Positions 52,875 through 60,526 of a stretch of 64,000 nt of DNA are shown piece after piece. The notes under the pieces were generated by a model. The model was not told the DNA's origin. It saw only the letters and a list, made by a program, of their open reading frames with translations, and did no database searches. The position numbers and the translations under genes are program-made. This DNA is from Gammaproteobacteria bacterium (lineage in GTDB: Bacteria > Pseudomonadota > Gammaproteobacteria > JAABTG01). The first letter of the stretch is position 1, and each line of letters starts with the position of its first letter. The stretch spans positions 62,001 to 126,000 of the forward strand of contig JAXHLS010000002.1 in NCBI GenBank assembly GCA_034522055.1, given 5' to 3'.

Positions 52875-54188
52875 ATGCAAAGGGTCGAGAGTGTCTCGCA
52901 AGAGGCTAAGCCAGACTCGTCCAACCCGGTGGAATGGCCGTGGGTGGACCGCACGATCTGGACGGAGCGCATGTTGGCGGCGCTGGGTAACGGCGTCCAA
53001 GGGACGAAGTGGTTCAGTCTGATCGACAAGGTGCATCGCCCCCAGACCCTGGAACGGGCGTGGCAGGATGTGCGGGCCAACCGGGGTGCAGCGGGGGTGG
53101 ATGGCCAGAGTGTGCAGCGTTTTGAGGCCCATGCCGAGCGGTATCTGGCGGAGCTGGGAGAGGCGCTGGGAATTGGACGGTACCGACCGGATGCGGTGCG
53201 TCGGGTGGAGATTCCGAAGGGGACAGGGACGCGTCCCCTGGGCATTCCGACGGTGAAGGACCGGATTGTGCAGGCGGCGATGAAGCGGGTGCTCGAGCCG
53301 ATTTTCGAGCACCAGTTTTTGCCGATGAGTTACGGGTTTCGCCCGGGTCGCGGGTGCAAGGATGCGCTGCGGGAAGTGGATGGGCTGGTTCGGGAGGGCT
53401 ACACCCATGTGGTGGATGCCGACCTGGCCCAGTACTTCGACACCATCCCGCACGAAGCGTTGATGGCCCGGGTCGAGGACCGGATCAGCGATGGTCGGAT
53501 CCTCGACCTGCTGCGCGCCTGGTTGCGCCAGGACGTGGCGGCGGAGATAGCGCGCTGGACGCCGACCCGGGGCTCGCCCCAAGGGGCGGTGATCAGTCCG
53601 TTACTCGCGAATCTGTACCTGCACGGGCTGGATGTACACATGACCCAGCGCGGCTATCGGATGGTTCGGTATGCTGACGACCTCGTGATCCTGTGTGCCA
53701 GTCCGGACGAAGCCCAGGAGGCGCTGCAGGAGTTGCGGCACTGGGTGGAGGCCAATGGTCTGCAACTGCACCCGGAGAAGACCCGTGTGGGGGATTGCCG
53801 GCAGCCCGGGGAAGGCTTTGAGTTTCTCGGGTACCGGTTTGAAGCGGGACGGCGGTGGGTACGCAAGAAGAGCCGCAAGGCCCTTTACGACCGGGTCCGG
53901 GCCAAAACCCGGCGCAGTCGTGGGGATTCGCTGGCGCGGATTGTGGCCGACCTGAACCCGATGCTGCGTGGCTGGTTCGTGTATTTCCAGCACGCGCACC
54001 CGTGGACCTTTCCTCGCGTGGACGGTTTTGTCCGACGTCGATTACGGGCGCTGTTGCGCAAGCAGCAGAAGCGCCCGGGAGCGGGTCATCGTCAGTCCGA
54101 CCATCTCCGCTGGCCGAACGCGTTCTTCGCTGCGGCTGGGCTTTTCACCATGACCGAAGCCCGGACGTTGGCGAGCCAATCCCGATGA
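52875..54188 (+). CDS. Group II intron reverse transcriptase/maturase, intact
   Basis: A 437-aa protein. The N-terminal RT0/RT1 region includes [20 protein letters not shown] and [14 protein letters not shown], the fingers/palm [11 protein letters not shown], and the catalytic YADD at residues 266-269. A thumb/maturase domain X follows (GFEFLGYRF, RIVADLNPMLRGWFVYFQHA) with a group II-specific C-terminus RWPNAFFAAAGLF. There is no HNH endonuclease domain, as in class C introns, which prime reverse transcription from nicked or replicating DNA. It can splice and mobilise its own RNA and, plausibly, copies A-D in trans. Confidence 0.95.
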   Translation: MQRVESVSQEAKPDSSNPVEWPWVDRTIWTERMLAALGNGVQGTKWFSLIDKVHRPQTLERAWQDVRANRGAAGVDGQSVQRFEAHAERYLAELGEALGIGRYRPDAVRRVEIPKGTGTRPLGIPTVKDRIVQAAMKRVLEPIFEHQFLPMSYGFRPGRGCKDALREVDGLVREGYTHVVDADLAQYFDTIPHEALMARVEDRISDGRILDLLRAWLRQDVAAEIARWTPTRGSPQGAVISPLLANLYLHGLDVHMTQRGYRMVRYADDLVILCASPDEAQEALQELRHWVEANGLQLHPEKTRVGDCRQPGEGFEFLGYRFEAGRRWVRKKSRKALYDRVRAKTRRSRGDSLARIVADLNPMLRGWFVYFQHAHPWTFPRVDGFVRRRLRALLRKQQKRPGAGHRQSDHLRWPNAFFAAAGLFTMTEARTLASQSR

Positions 54189-54205
54189 GGTAACCACCGA
54201 CTGGA

Positions 54206-54239
54206 GAGCCGTGTGCGGGAGAACCGCATGCACGGTTCG
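54206..54239 (+). ncRNA. Group II intron domain V (copy E)
   Basis: A 34-nt hairpin: GAGCCGTGTGCGG, GAGAA-type tetraloop, then CCGCATGCACGGTTC, with the two-base bulge typical of domain V. Equivalent hairpins occur in copies A-D. It is the catalytic metal-binding helix of the ribozyme. Confidence 0.88.
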
Positions 54240-54275
54240 GAGGGCGGGGAGGGTCACTCCTTCCCGACCCCTATC

Positions 54276-54302
54276 CATCGGCCAGGGGGCTGGCCTCCTA
54301 CG
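54276..54302 (+). repeat. REP-like stem-loop right after intron E
   Basis: ATCGGCCAGGGGGCTGGCC plus CTCCTAC, starting 2 bp after the intron. It also marks the left edge of the segmental duplication with 58126-58149. Confidence 0.88.
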
Positions 54303-54309
54303 TAGGCGC

Positions 54310-54711
54310 TCATCGCCCGGCGATGGCGAACAGGGCGGCGATGAGGACCACGGTCTGGCCGGCCAGCAGGCTCACCACCCAGCGCACGATGGAGGCCCTG
54401 GACTCGGCTATGCCGGTGCGCACTTGCTCGATCTCCAGGCGCAGCCGGCCTTCCACCCCGGCGATCTCCTTTCGCACCTGCTCAATCTCCACCCGCAGCC
54501 GGCCCTCCGCCTCGACGATCTCCTTGCGGGTGATCTCTATCTCTTTCTGCAGGCGGAGTTCTGTCTCGCTGAGCGCGGTGCGGGTGGCCAAGTCCTTGAC
54601 CTCCGGATAGCGCTCCTCCATGCGCTCGAAGGCCTCGGCGATGATCCGCGCCCGGGTCTTGTCGTCCGGGGCCGAGGTGAGGGCTTCGTAGAGCTGAATA
54701 GGCGAGGTCAT
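54310..54711 (-). CDS. Coiled-coil protein with C-terminal membrane helix, copy 1
   Basis: 133 aa starting MTSPIQLYEALTSAPDDKTR. The middle is a charged coiled coil with 18-residue units of the form EIAGVEGRLRLEIEQVR (two units). The C-terminus is a membrane helix WVVSLLAGQTVVLIAALFAIAG. The layout resembles DUF1640/CCDC90- or Bdr-like proteins; function is unknown. The start is the ATG at 54711; the upstream frame overlaps the divergent metallo-hydrolase gene and is not coding. A longer paralogue is at 58157. Confidence 0.75.
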   Translation of the reverse strand: MTSPIQLYEALTSAPDDKTRARIIAEAFERMEERYPEVKDLATRTALSETELRLQKEIEITRKEIVEAEGRLRVEIEQVRKEIAGVEGRLRLEIEQVRTGIAESRASIVRWVVSLLAGQTVVLIAALFAIAGR

Positions 54712-54892
54712 GGAATGAACGATAGCAACACCCTCGACGGGCGGCAACGGAGTCTTAATGTCCCGCATGACCCTTGGTGCCTGAATATAGAGTCGAATCT
54801 CGCCACGGCTCCCCTGGTTGGTGCATTTTTGAGGGACGCGAAGGACGCTCCGGCCATCGGGCCCGTGGCCCATGACAAGGGAATGAACGCGC

Positions 54893-56374
54893 ATGGCGAC
54901 ACACGCCGCTTCCGGAACGCCCGAGGCCCCGCCTGGTTTCACCATCCATCATCATGGCGCCGTAACCGGCGTGACGGGATCCTGCCACGAGTTGCGACTG
55001 GCCGATGGGCGGTCGCTGCTGGTGGACTGCGGGCTGTTCCAGGGTGCCGAGCACTCCGCCGCGGGGGCCTCCATGGAGCGGATGAAGATCGAGTTCCCGG
55101 TGGACGGCCTGGTGGGCCTGGTGGTGACCCACGTCCACATCGACCATGTGGGGCGTATTCCCTATCTGCTGGCGGCGGGGTTTCGCGGCCCCATCTACTG
55201 CACCGAGGCCTCGGCCGTGCTGCTGCCCCTGGTGCTCGAAGATGCCCTCAAGGTGGGCTTCACCCGCGACAGGTCGTTGATCGAGCGCTTTCTCCACCGT
55301 ATCCAGGGCCAGATGGTCGCCCTGCCCTACAAGCAGTGGCGAGCGGTGGGGGATGGCCTCGACATCAAGTTGCATCCCGCCGGCCATATCCTCGGCTCGG
55401 CCTATGTGGAGGTGCGGATTCAGGCCGGTAAGAAAGGGGCGCGGCCGGACCGGCGGGTGGTGTTCTCCGGAGACCTGGGGGCCCCTCATACGCCCCTATT
55501 GCCGGCGCCGCGTTCGCCCTGGCGCGCCGATGTGCTGGTGTTGGAGAGCACCTACGGCGACCGCGTGCACGAGCGGCGCGGTGAGCGGCAACGGCGCTTG
55601 CGGGGGGTGGTGGAGCACGCCCTGGGCAACGGCGGCACGGTGTTGGTGCCGGCGTTTTCCATCGGTCGCACCCAGGAGCTGCTCTATGATCTGGAGGGTC
55701 TGATCCACCGCGACGGCCGGCGCCCCGCCGGGGCTGGTGTGGCGTGGGACGAGTTGGAGATCATCGTCGACTCGCCCCTGGCCGCGAGGATGACGGCCGG
55801 TTACCGCCGCCTTCGCCACCTGTGGGACGCGGAGGCCCTGCGCCGCGTCCGCGCCGGGCGCCACCCCCTCGCCTTCGAGCAACTCCACACCGTCCAGAGC
55901 CATGGCCAACATCTGCGCATGGTCGCCCGTCTCACCGCCACGGGCCACCCGGCGGTGGTAATCGCCGCCAGCGGCATGTGTGCCGGCGGCCGGGTGGTCA
56001 ATTACCTGAAGGCGCTACTGGGGGATCCGCGCCACGACGTGCTGTTCGTGGGCTACCAGGCCGCGGGCACGCCGGGTCGGGTGATCCAGAGATACGGCCC
56101 TTCCGGCGGCCACGTGGAGCTGGATGGCCGGCGTTTCGATATCCGGGCCGGGGTGCATACCCTCGGAGGCTATTCCGCCCATGCCGATCAGGCCAGTCTG
56201 CTGCGCTTCGTCCGGGGCATGCGCCATCCGCCACGGCAGATCCGGCTGGTGCATGGGGATGAGGGGGCCAAGCGCGAGTTGCAACGGCGGCTGAGGCACG
56301 AGGTGCCCGAGGCAGATGTGATGGTGGCCGGTGCGGCGGACAGCCCCGATGGCTGGACGGATGGGCGCGGATAG
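54893..56374 (+). CDS. Beta-CASP metallo-beta-lactamase-fold RNase (CPSF73/Ysh1-like)
   Basis: A 493-aa protein. The zinc motif is H80-V-H82-I-D84-H85, with further ligands in HPAGHILGSAYVEV and VFSGDLGAPHTPLL. The beta-CASP domain shows ESTYGDRVHERR (motif A region), VPAFSIGRTQELL, VIAASGMCAGGRVVNYL (motif B) and GGYSAHADQASLLRFVRGM (motif C with the last His), then RLVHGDEGAKRELQRRL. Such enzymes process RNA ends in the cytoplasm. The ATG at 54893 is the only start consistent with the family. It is head-to-head with the coiled-coil gene, and this gene pair was duplicated at 58.1-59.1 kb. Confidence 0.93.
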   Translation: MATHAASGTPEAPPGFTIHHHGAVTGVTGSCHELRLADGRSLLVDCGLFQGAEHSAAGASMERMKIEFPVDGLVGLVVTHVHIDHVGRIPYLLAAGFRGPIYCTEASAVLLPLVLEDALKVGFTRDRSLIERFLHRIQGQMVALPYKQWRAVGDGLDIKLHPAGHILGSAYVEVRIQAGKKGARPDRRVVFSGDLGAPHTPLLPAPRSPWRADVLVLESTYGDRVHERRGERQRRLRGVVEHALGNGGTVLVPAFSIGRTQELLYDLEGLIHRDGRRPAGAGVAWDELEIIVDSPLAARMTAGYRRLRHLWDAEALRRVRAGRHPLAFEQLHTVQSHGQHLRMVARLTATGHPAVVIAASGMCAGGRVVNYLKALLGDPRHDVLFVGYQAAGTPGRVIQRYGPSGGHVELDGRRFDIRAGVHTLGGYSAHADQASLLRFVRGMRHPPRQIRLVHGDEGAKRELQRRLRHEVPEADVMVAGAADSPDGWTDGRG

Positions 56375-56505
56375 GGGGGCATCGGCCAGGGCGCGCTGGG
56401 CGTCGGGTTCGCCATGGACCAGGCGAACGTGGGCCAGCCAGCGCTTCATGCGGCGGACAAAGGCCAGCAGGGCCTGGCACAGCCCACATGCCGAAACCCA
56501 CTCGG
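56375..56505 (-). pseudogene. C-terminal relic of a second beta-CASP RNase gene
   Basis: On the minus strand the frame reads QALLAFVRRMKRWLAHVRLV then HGEPDAQRALADAP (from 56476). It aligns with QASLLRFVRGM...RLVHGDEGAKRELQRRL of the intact gene, while the preceding SAHAD has decayed to SACGL. It differs too much to be a copy of the neighbour and must come from another paralogue. Its upstream part lies beyond the ATPase gene at 57749-58062. Confidence 0.7.
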
Positions 56506-56523
56506 ATCGTCGAAGAGCCGACC

Positions 56524-57720
56524 CTAACCCGTCTTTAAAAGAGTCTGCGCCATCTCCAGCACGCCTATGGCCTGTACATCTTCCGTTACCGGATAGCGCT
56601 CCTCGCCGGCATAAACCACAAAGCTCTTGTCCGGCTGAATGTCCTCGCAGGCCTGGTAAAATCCTCTGCCCGGCTTGGCCGAGAGCGCCCGTTTGATCTC
56701 GATCGCCCAGCGGCCGGCCCGACCGGGCAACTCCAGCACCAGGTCGATTTCCGCACCGGCCGAGGTCCGGTAGAAGCTGGCCTGGGTCCGCTCCGGCGCG
56801 ACCGCAAGCAGGTTTTCGATCACAAACCCTTCCCAGCTCGTCCCGACCACAGGATGGCCGGCCAGCTCATTGTAATCCTCAATCCCGAGCAGCGCGTGCA
56901 CGAGACCACTATCCCGCACATAGACCTTCGGCGACTTCACCAGGCGCTTGCCGATATTCGCATGCAAGGGCGGCAGCCGCCGCACCAGCAACAGGTCCAC
57001 CAGCAGGTCGATGTACTTGGTCACCGTCGGCGCGGTCAGGGACAACCCCGAGGCCAGCCGCGAAGCGTTCACCAGCGTGCCCTGTCCGTGTGCAAGCATC
57101 GTCCACAGACGCTCCAGCGTTTCAGCCGGGATGCGCGGGCCGAACTGCGGCACGTCCCGCTCCAGATAAGTCCGGATAAAGCTCCGGCGCAACTTGAGGC
57201 TGTCCGGGTCGTTCTTCGCCAGAAAACTGTCCGGGAACCCGCCCCGAATCCAGAGCCGGTCGAGCGCGCCCTCCCCTCCTCCGGCTTCGGTAACATCGAG
57301 GGGCTGCATATCAACATATTCAATGCGGCCGGCCAGGCTCTCACCGGACTGGCGCAGTAGGTCGGTGGAGGCCGATCCCAGGATCAGAAACCGCCCCGTC
57401 CGTTTGCCTTTTCGGCGGCCCTGGTCGATCACGCCCCGCAAGGTCTGGAACAGTTCCGGCACGCGGTGGATCTCATCGAGCACCACCAGCCGGTCCTCGT
57501 ATTGCTTCAAAAACAACCCGGGGCTGGAAAGCTTCTCCCGATCGTCACTGTCCTCCAGATCGAGGTACAGCGCGTCCCGCTCTTCAGCAATGTCCTGGGC
57601 CAGCGTGGTCTTGCCAACTTGGCGCGGGCCAATCAGCGCCACCGCCGCCTGGCGGTCCAGTGCTTCCGTCACATGCTGTCGTATGCGTCGCTCTATCATC
57701 CTTGCATTTTGTAATTCCAT
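56524..57720 (-). CDS. AAA ATPase with DUF4143 C-terminal domain
   Basis: A 398-aa protein. AVALIGPRQVGKTTLAQDIA is Walker A, DRLVVLDEIHRVPELFQTLR Walker B and RFLILGSASTDLLRQSGESL the sensor region (AAA_14). The C-terminal part is a DUF4143 nuclease-like fold: GTSWEGFVIENLLA, SAGAEIDLVLELPGRAGRWA with D and E residues and IEIKRALS containing the ExK. The family is common, often next to mobile genes, with unknown targets. It lies inside a disrupted beta-CASP gene on the same strand. The ATG at 57720 or 57699 (MIERR) may be used. Confidence 0.88.
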   Translation of the reverse strand: MELQNARMIERRIRQHVTEALDRQAAVALIGPRQVGKTTLAQDIAEERDALYLDLEDSDDREKLSSPGLFLKQYEDRLVVLDEIHRVPELFQTLRGVIDQGRRKGKRTGRFLILGSASTDLLRQSGESLAGRIEYVDMQPLDVTEAGGGEGALDRLWIRGGFPDSFLAKNDPDSLKLRRSFIRTYLERDVPQFGPRIPAETLERLWTMLAHGQGTLVNASRLASGLSLTAPTVTKYIDLLVDLLLVRRLPPLHANIGKRLVKSPKVYVRDSGLVHALLGIEDYNELAGHPVVGTSWEGFVIENLLAVAPERTQASFYRTSAGAEIDLVLELPGRAGRWAIEIKRALSAKPGRGFYQACEDIQPDKSFVVYAGEERYPVTEDVQAIGVLEMAQTLLKTG

Positions 57721-57748
57721 CTTTCAATTCGCAAGGATATTTATCCTC

Positions 57749-58062
57749 GTAGTTGACCACCCTGCCCCCGGCGGCCATGCCGCTGGCGGCGATGACCACA
57801 GCGGGGCGGCCGGTCTCGGCCAGGGTGCGACCGACGCTGAAGGCCGGGATGATCACCGTGCCACCGTTCTCCAAGGCCCGTTCGACGGCCTCGCGCAGGC
57901 GCCGCTGGCGCTCGTGGCGGCGTTCGTGGTTGCGATCGCCGTAGGTGGATTCCAGCACCAGGCAGTCGGCGTGGTGCGGCGCGCGCGGGGCGCGAAGCAG
58001 CGGGGTGTTGCCGGGGCCGAGATCGCCGGAGAAGACCACGCGCCGCTTTTTGGGTTTGTATC
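57749..58062 (-). pseudogene. Central relic of the second beta-CASP RNase gene
   Basis: The minus-strand frame runs KKRRVVFSGDLGPGNTPLLR, LVLESTYGDRNHERRHERQR, ENGGTVIIPAFSVGRT and then directly TGRPAVVIAASGMAAGG RVVNY. Relative to the intact gene about 85 codons between VGRT and the GHPAVVIAASGM equivalent are missing in frame. The zinc-binding N-terminal part is absent and the C-terminal part resumes at 56505, beyond the ATPase gene. Confidence 0.82.
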
Positions 58063-58095
58063 CAGCGTCGCAACGGCTTGGTAGGTTAAGTGGGG

Positions 58096-58149
58096 TATCG
58101 CCCAGGGGGCTGGGCTCCTACCTATCGGCCAGGGGGCTGGCCTCCTACG
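58096..58149 (+). repeat. Two tandem REP-like stem-loops (unoccupied intron site)
   Basis: TCGCCCAGGGGGCTGGG-CTCCTAC directly followed by CTATCGGCCAGGGGGCTGGCC-CTCCTAC, written here in parts. This matches the sequence on both sides of intron E without the intron. Confidence 0.88.
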
Positions 58150-58156
58150 TAGGCGC

Positions 58157-58699
58157 TCATCGTCCGGCGATGGCGAACAGGGCGGCGATGAGGACCACGG
58201 TCTGGCCCGCCAGCAGGCTCACCACCCAGCGCACAATGGAGGCCCTGGACTCGGCTATGCCGGTGCGCACCTGCTCGATCTCCAGGCGCAGCCGGCCCTC
58301 GGTTTCGCCGATCTCCCTGCGCACTTGCTCGATCTCAAGGCGCAGCCGGCCTTCGACCTCGGCGATCTCCTGGCGCACCTGCTCGATCTCCAGGCGCAGC
58401 CGGCCTTCGACCTCGGCGATCTCCTGGCGCACCTGCTCGATCTCCAGGCGCAGCCGGCCTTCGACCTCGGCGATCTCCTTCCGCAGGCGGCCCTCCGCCT
58501 CGACGATCTCCTTGCGGGTGATCTCTATCTCTTTCTGCAGGCGGAGTTCTGTCTCGCTGAGCGCGGTACGGGTGGCCAGATCCTTGACCTCCGGATAGCG
58601 CTCCTCCATGCGCTCGAAGGCCTCGGCGATGATCCGCGCCCGGGTCTTGTCGTCCGGGGCCGAGGTGAGGGCTTCGTAGAGCTGAATGGGCGAGGTCAT
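58157..58699 (-). CDS. Coiled-coil protein with C-terminal membrane helix, copy 2 (expanded)
   Basis: 180 aa; a paralogue of the 133-aa protein at 54310 with the same N-terminus (MTSPIQLYEALTSAPDDKTR) and membrane helix. The difference of 47 residues lies entirely in the coiled coil: extra 18-residue units EIAEVEGRLRLEIEQVRQ plus an 11-residue piece. The frame is kept throughout, so the expansion is tolerated or selected. Function unknown. Confidence 0.75.
   Translation of the reverse strand: MTSPIQLYEALTSAPDDKTRARIIAEAFERMEERYPEVKDLATRTALSETELRLQKEIEITRKEIVEAEGRLRKEIAEVEGRLRLEIEQVRQEIAEVEGRLRLEIEQVRQEIAEVEGRLRLEIEQVRREIGETEGRLRLEIEQVRTGIAESRASIVRWVVSLLAGQTVVLIAALFAIAGR
58267..58480 (-). repeat. 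54-bp tandem repeats inside coiled-coil gene copy 2
   Basis: About four consecutive 54-bp units, the middle ones almost identical at DNA level (e.g. CTCGGCGATCTCCTGGCGCA repeated at 58-kb positions spaced 54 bp). Copy 1 has only two diverged units. Confidence 0.9.
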
Positions 58700-58763
58700 G
58701 GAATAAACGATAGCAACACCCTTGACGGGCGGCAACGGAGTTTTAGTGTCCCGAATGACCCTT

Positions 58764-59129
58764 GCGGCAAGGTTTCGCGGCCCCATCTACTGCACCGAGG
58801 CCTCGGCCGTGCTGCTGCCCCTGGTGCTCGAAGATGCCCTCAAGGTGGGCTTCACTCGCGACAGGTCGTTGATCGAGCGCTTTCTCCACCGCATCCAGGG
58901 CCAGATGGTCGCCCTGCCCTACAAGCAGTGGCGGGCGGTGGGGGATGGCCTCGACATCAAGCTGCATCCCGCCGGCCATATCCTCGGCTCGGCCTATGTG
59001 GAGGTGCGGATTCAGGCCGGAGCCAAGCGCGAGTTGCAACGGCGGCTGCGGCGCGAGGTGCCCGAGGCAGATGTGATAGTGGCCGGTGCGGCAGGCAACC
59101 CCGATGGCTGGACGGATGGGCGCGGATAG
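58764..59129 (+). pseudogene. Truncated duplicate of the beta-CASP RNase gene
   Basis: It corresponds to the intact gene from about 55173 (FRGPIYCTEASAVLLPLVLE) to VRIQAG, then jumps directly to AKRELQRRL and ends WTDGRG. The zinc motif (upstream) and the whole beta-CASP core are deleted. A 399-bp deletion at its left edge fuses it to the upstream region of coiled-coil copy 2. It cannot be active. Confidence 0.92.
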
Positions 59130-59134
59130 GGAGG

Positions 59135-59372
59135 CATCGGCCAGGGGGCCGGCCTCCTACGGCGCATAACCTGTAGGAGACGAGCCCTCTCGGCGATTTG
59201 GCCTGAAGAACCATCGATTCGCCGCTGAACCAACCCCCCTCGGCCAGGGGGATGGCCTCATCGCTATCGCCCAGGGGGCTGGGCTCCTACATCACACAGC
59301 TACAACCGGGGGGCATCGGCCAGGGGGCTGGCCTCCTACGGATTAGCGGCCAGAGGGGTGGGCTCCTACGCC
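59135..59372. repeat. Dense cluster of REP-like stem-loop repeats
   Basis: About six elements: forward at ~59136-59160, 59240-59258, 59269-59291, 59315-59339 and 59344-59370, and one reverse at ~59176-59201 (GTAGGAGACGAGCCCTCTCG). Several are degenerate. No gene in the 325 bp between the pseudogene and the next gene. Confidence 0.85.
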
Positions 59373-59455
59373 ATGGGCCCCGCCCTGAAACGGCGCTTTC
59401 CGGGCGAAAATGGTATTTTCAGATCCCAGGCACAACCTTTACTGGACGTAAACCC

Positions 59456-60526
59456 ATGAATGCTGGATTTTTCCCCCGGTCCGACCCGGAAGCCGTGGAC
59501 CCGGAAGCCGAAACCGGCCCGAAAGCCCAGGCCCAGATCAAAGAGCTGTTGCGTCTCGCAGACGAGCCCTGGGTCTATATCGATGAAATGCAGGCCCACG
59601 GCGCGGTGATGGCGGGCTGCGAGCGCTTCATGGACCGGCTGCTCGCCTTCTACCGCGCCTGGGGCGACGCCACGGTGGCGGTGGACCTGCCCCCCAAACA
59701 GGTGTTCCGGCAGGCGGGGGTACGCGGCGACTTCCGGGTGATGCCCTGCGTGCTGGGGGACGATGGTCTCAAGATCGTCAAGGTCATCGGCACCAACGAG
59801 GAGGAGCGGCAGGTCCGGGACAAGATCTGCGTCGGAAAATCCCTGCTCGTCGATCCCTACGACAACCATGTCTATGCGGTCCTGGACGTGTGCGCCCTGT
59901 CGTCCTTCCGCACCGCGGCGGTGAGCGTACTGGCCCTGCGCCTGTGCGGCGCCGGCGGCGACCCCGTGGGGCTGGTGGGCATGGGCCGGATCGGCTTCTA
60001 CACCGCCTGCATCCTCCACCGCTGGCTGGGCGTGGACCGCATCCTGGCCGCCGATCCGGACCCCCGCCGGCGGGCGGACTTCAGCGCCCTGTGTGCCCAC
60101 TACCTGCCCGCTTTGGCGGTGGAGATGCTGCCCCTGGCGGCGGTGACCGCCGCCAGCAACGCCCTGTTCCTTGCCACCACGTCTGAGGAACCCCTGGTGG
60201 GGGCAGACAACGGTGCCCACCTGGGGTTCGTCGCCAGCGTCGGCGCCGACGCGGACAACCTGAGCGAGGTGGACGCCACCCTGCTGGGCAGCCACCGGGT
60301 GGTGGCGGATTCCCGGGACTCCATGCGCCTGGGGGACATGCGGCGCTGGGCCGATGCGGGCCTGCTGAAGCCTGGCGCGGTGGCCGAACTGCGGGATCTG
60401 GCGGCTGCCGGACCGCCGACGGCGCCCCAGTGGCTGTTCATCTCCACCGGCATCGCGGTGCAGGACGCCCTGGTGAACCGCTTCGTTTACGAGGCATGCG
60501 CCGCCCCCAGGGGGGAGCGGGCATGA
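59456..60526 (+). CDS. Ornithine cyclodeaminase/mu-crystallin family enzyme
   Basis: A 356-aa NAD(P)-binding protein. The family segment GDDGLKIVKVIGTN with HVYAVLDVCALSSFRTAAVS (the LDA-LT-RTAA signature region) precedes a Rossmann motif VGLVGMGRIGFYTACIL, and VGADNGAHLGFVASVGADA is the usual cofactor/substrate loop (normally G-x-H-I-x-x-x-G). The GTN-EEERQVRD stretch replaces the P-x-N common in cyclodeaminases, so the substrate may differ. Relatives include SbnB, which makes a diaminopropionate precursor. The ATG at 59456 is the first plausible start; its ribosome-binding site is weak. It overlaps the ligase gene by 4 bp. Confidence 0.85.
   Translation: MNAGFFPRSDPEAVDPEAETGPKAQAQIKELLRLADEPWVYIDEMQAHGAVMAGCERFMDRLLAFYRAWGDATVAVDLPPKQVFRQAGVRGDFRVMPCVLGDDGLKIVKVIGTNEEERQVRDKICVGKSLLVDPYDNHVYAVLDVCALSSFRTAAVSVLALRLCGAGGDPVGLVGMGRIGFYTACILHRWLGVDRILAADPDPRRRADFSALCAHYLPALAVEMLPLAAVTAASNALFLATTSEEPLVGADNGAHLGFVASVGADADNLSEVDATLLGSHRVVADSRDSMRLGDMRRWADAGLLKPGAVAELRDLAAAGPPTAPQWLFISTGIAVQDALVNRFVYEACAAPRGERA

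Larger units (their letters stand above)
52356..54274 (+). mobile_element. Group II intron copy E (only copy with an intact maturase)
   Basis: 1919 nt on the plus strand from GTGCGTCCGTGG to GACCCCTAT. Domains I-III lie before 52875, the maturase gene is in domain IV, domain V is at 54206-54239 and domain VI follows (GGGCGGGGAGGGTCACTCC). The 5' exon is the stem-loop repeat ending GGGGGCTGGGCTCCTA; the 3' exon is CCATCGGCCAGG. Empty sites at 49431-49456 and 58098-58125 have the repeat unbroken. The element is of the type that inserts just after stem-loops (class C-like). Confidence 0.95.

Noticed and set aside
52353-53582. 409-aa minus-strand open frame across intron E
   Set aside because: Antisense of the intact maturase and of intron RNA domains; the intron structure and YADD motif show the plus strand is the coding one.
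58267-58480. CRISPR-like 54-bp periodicity
   Set aside because: The repeats are in frame, encode a coiled coil, and have no variable spacers.
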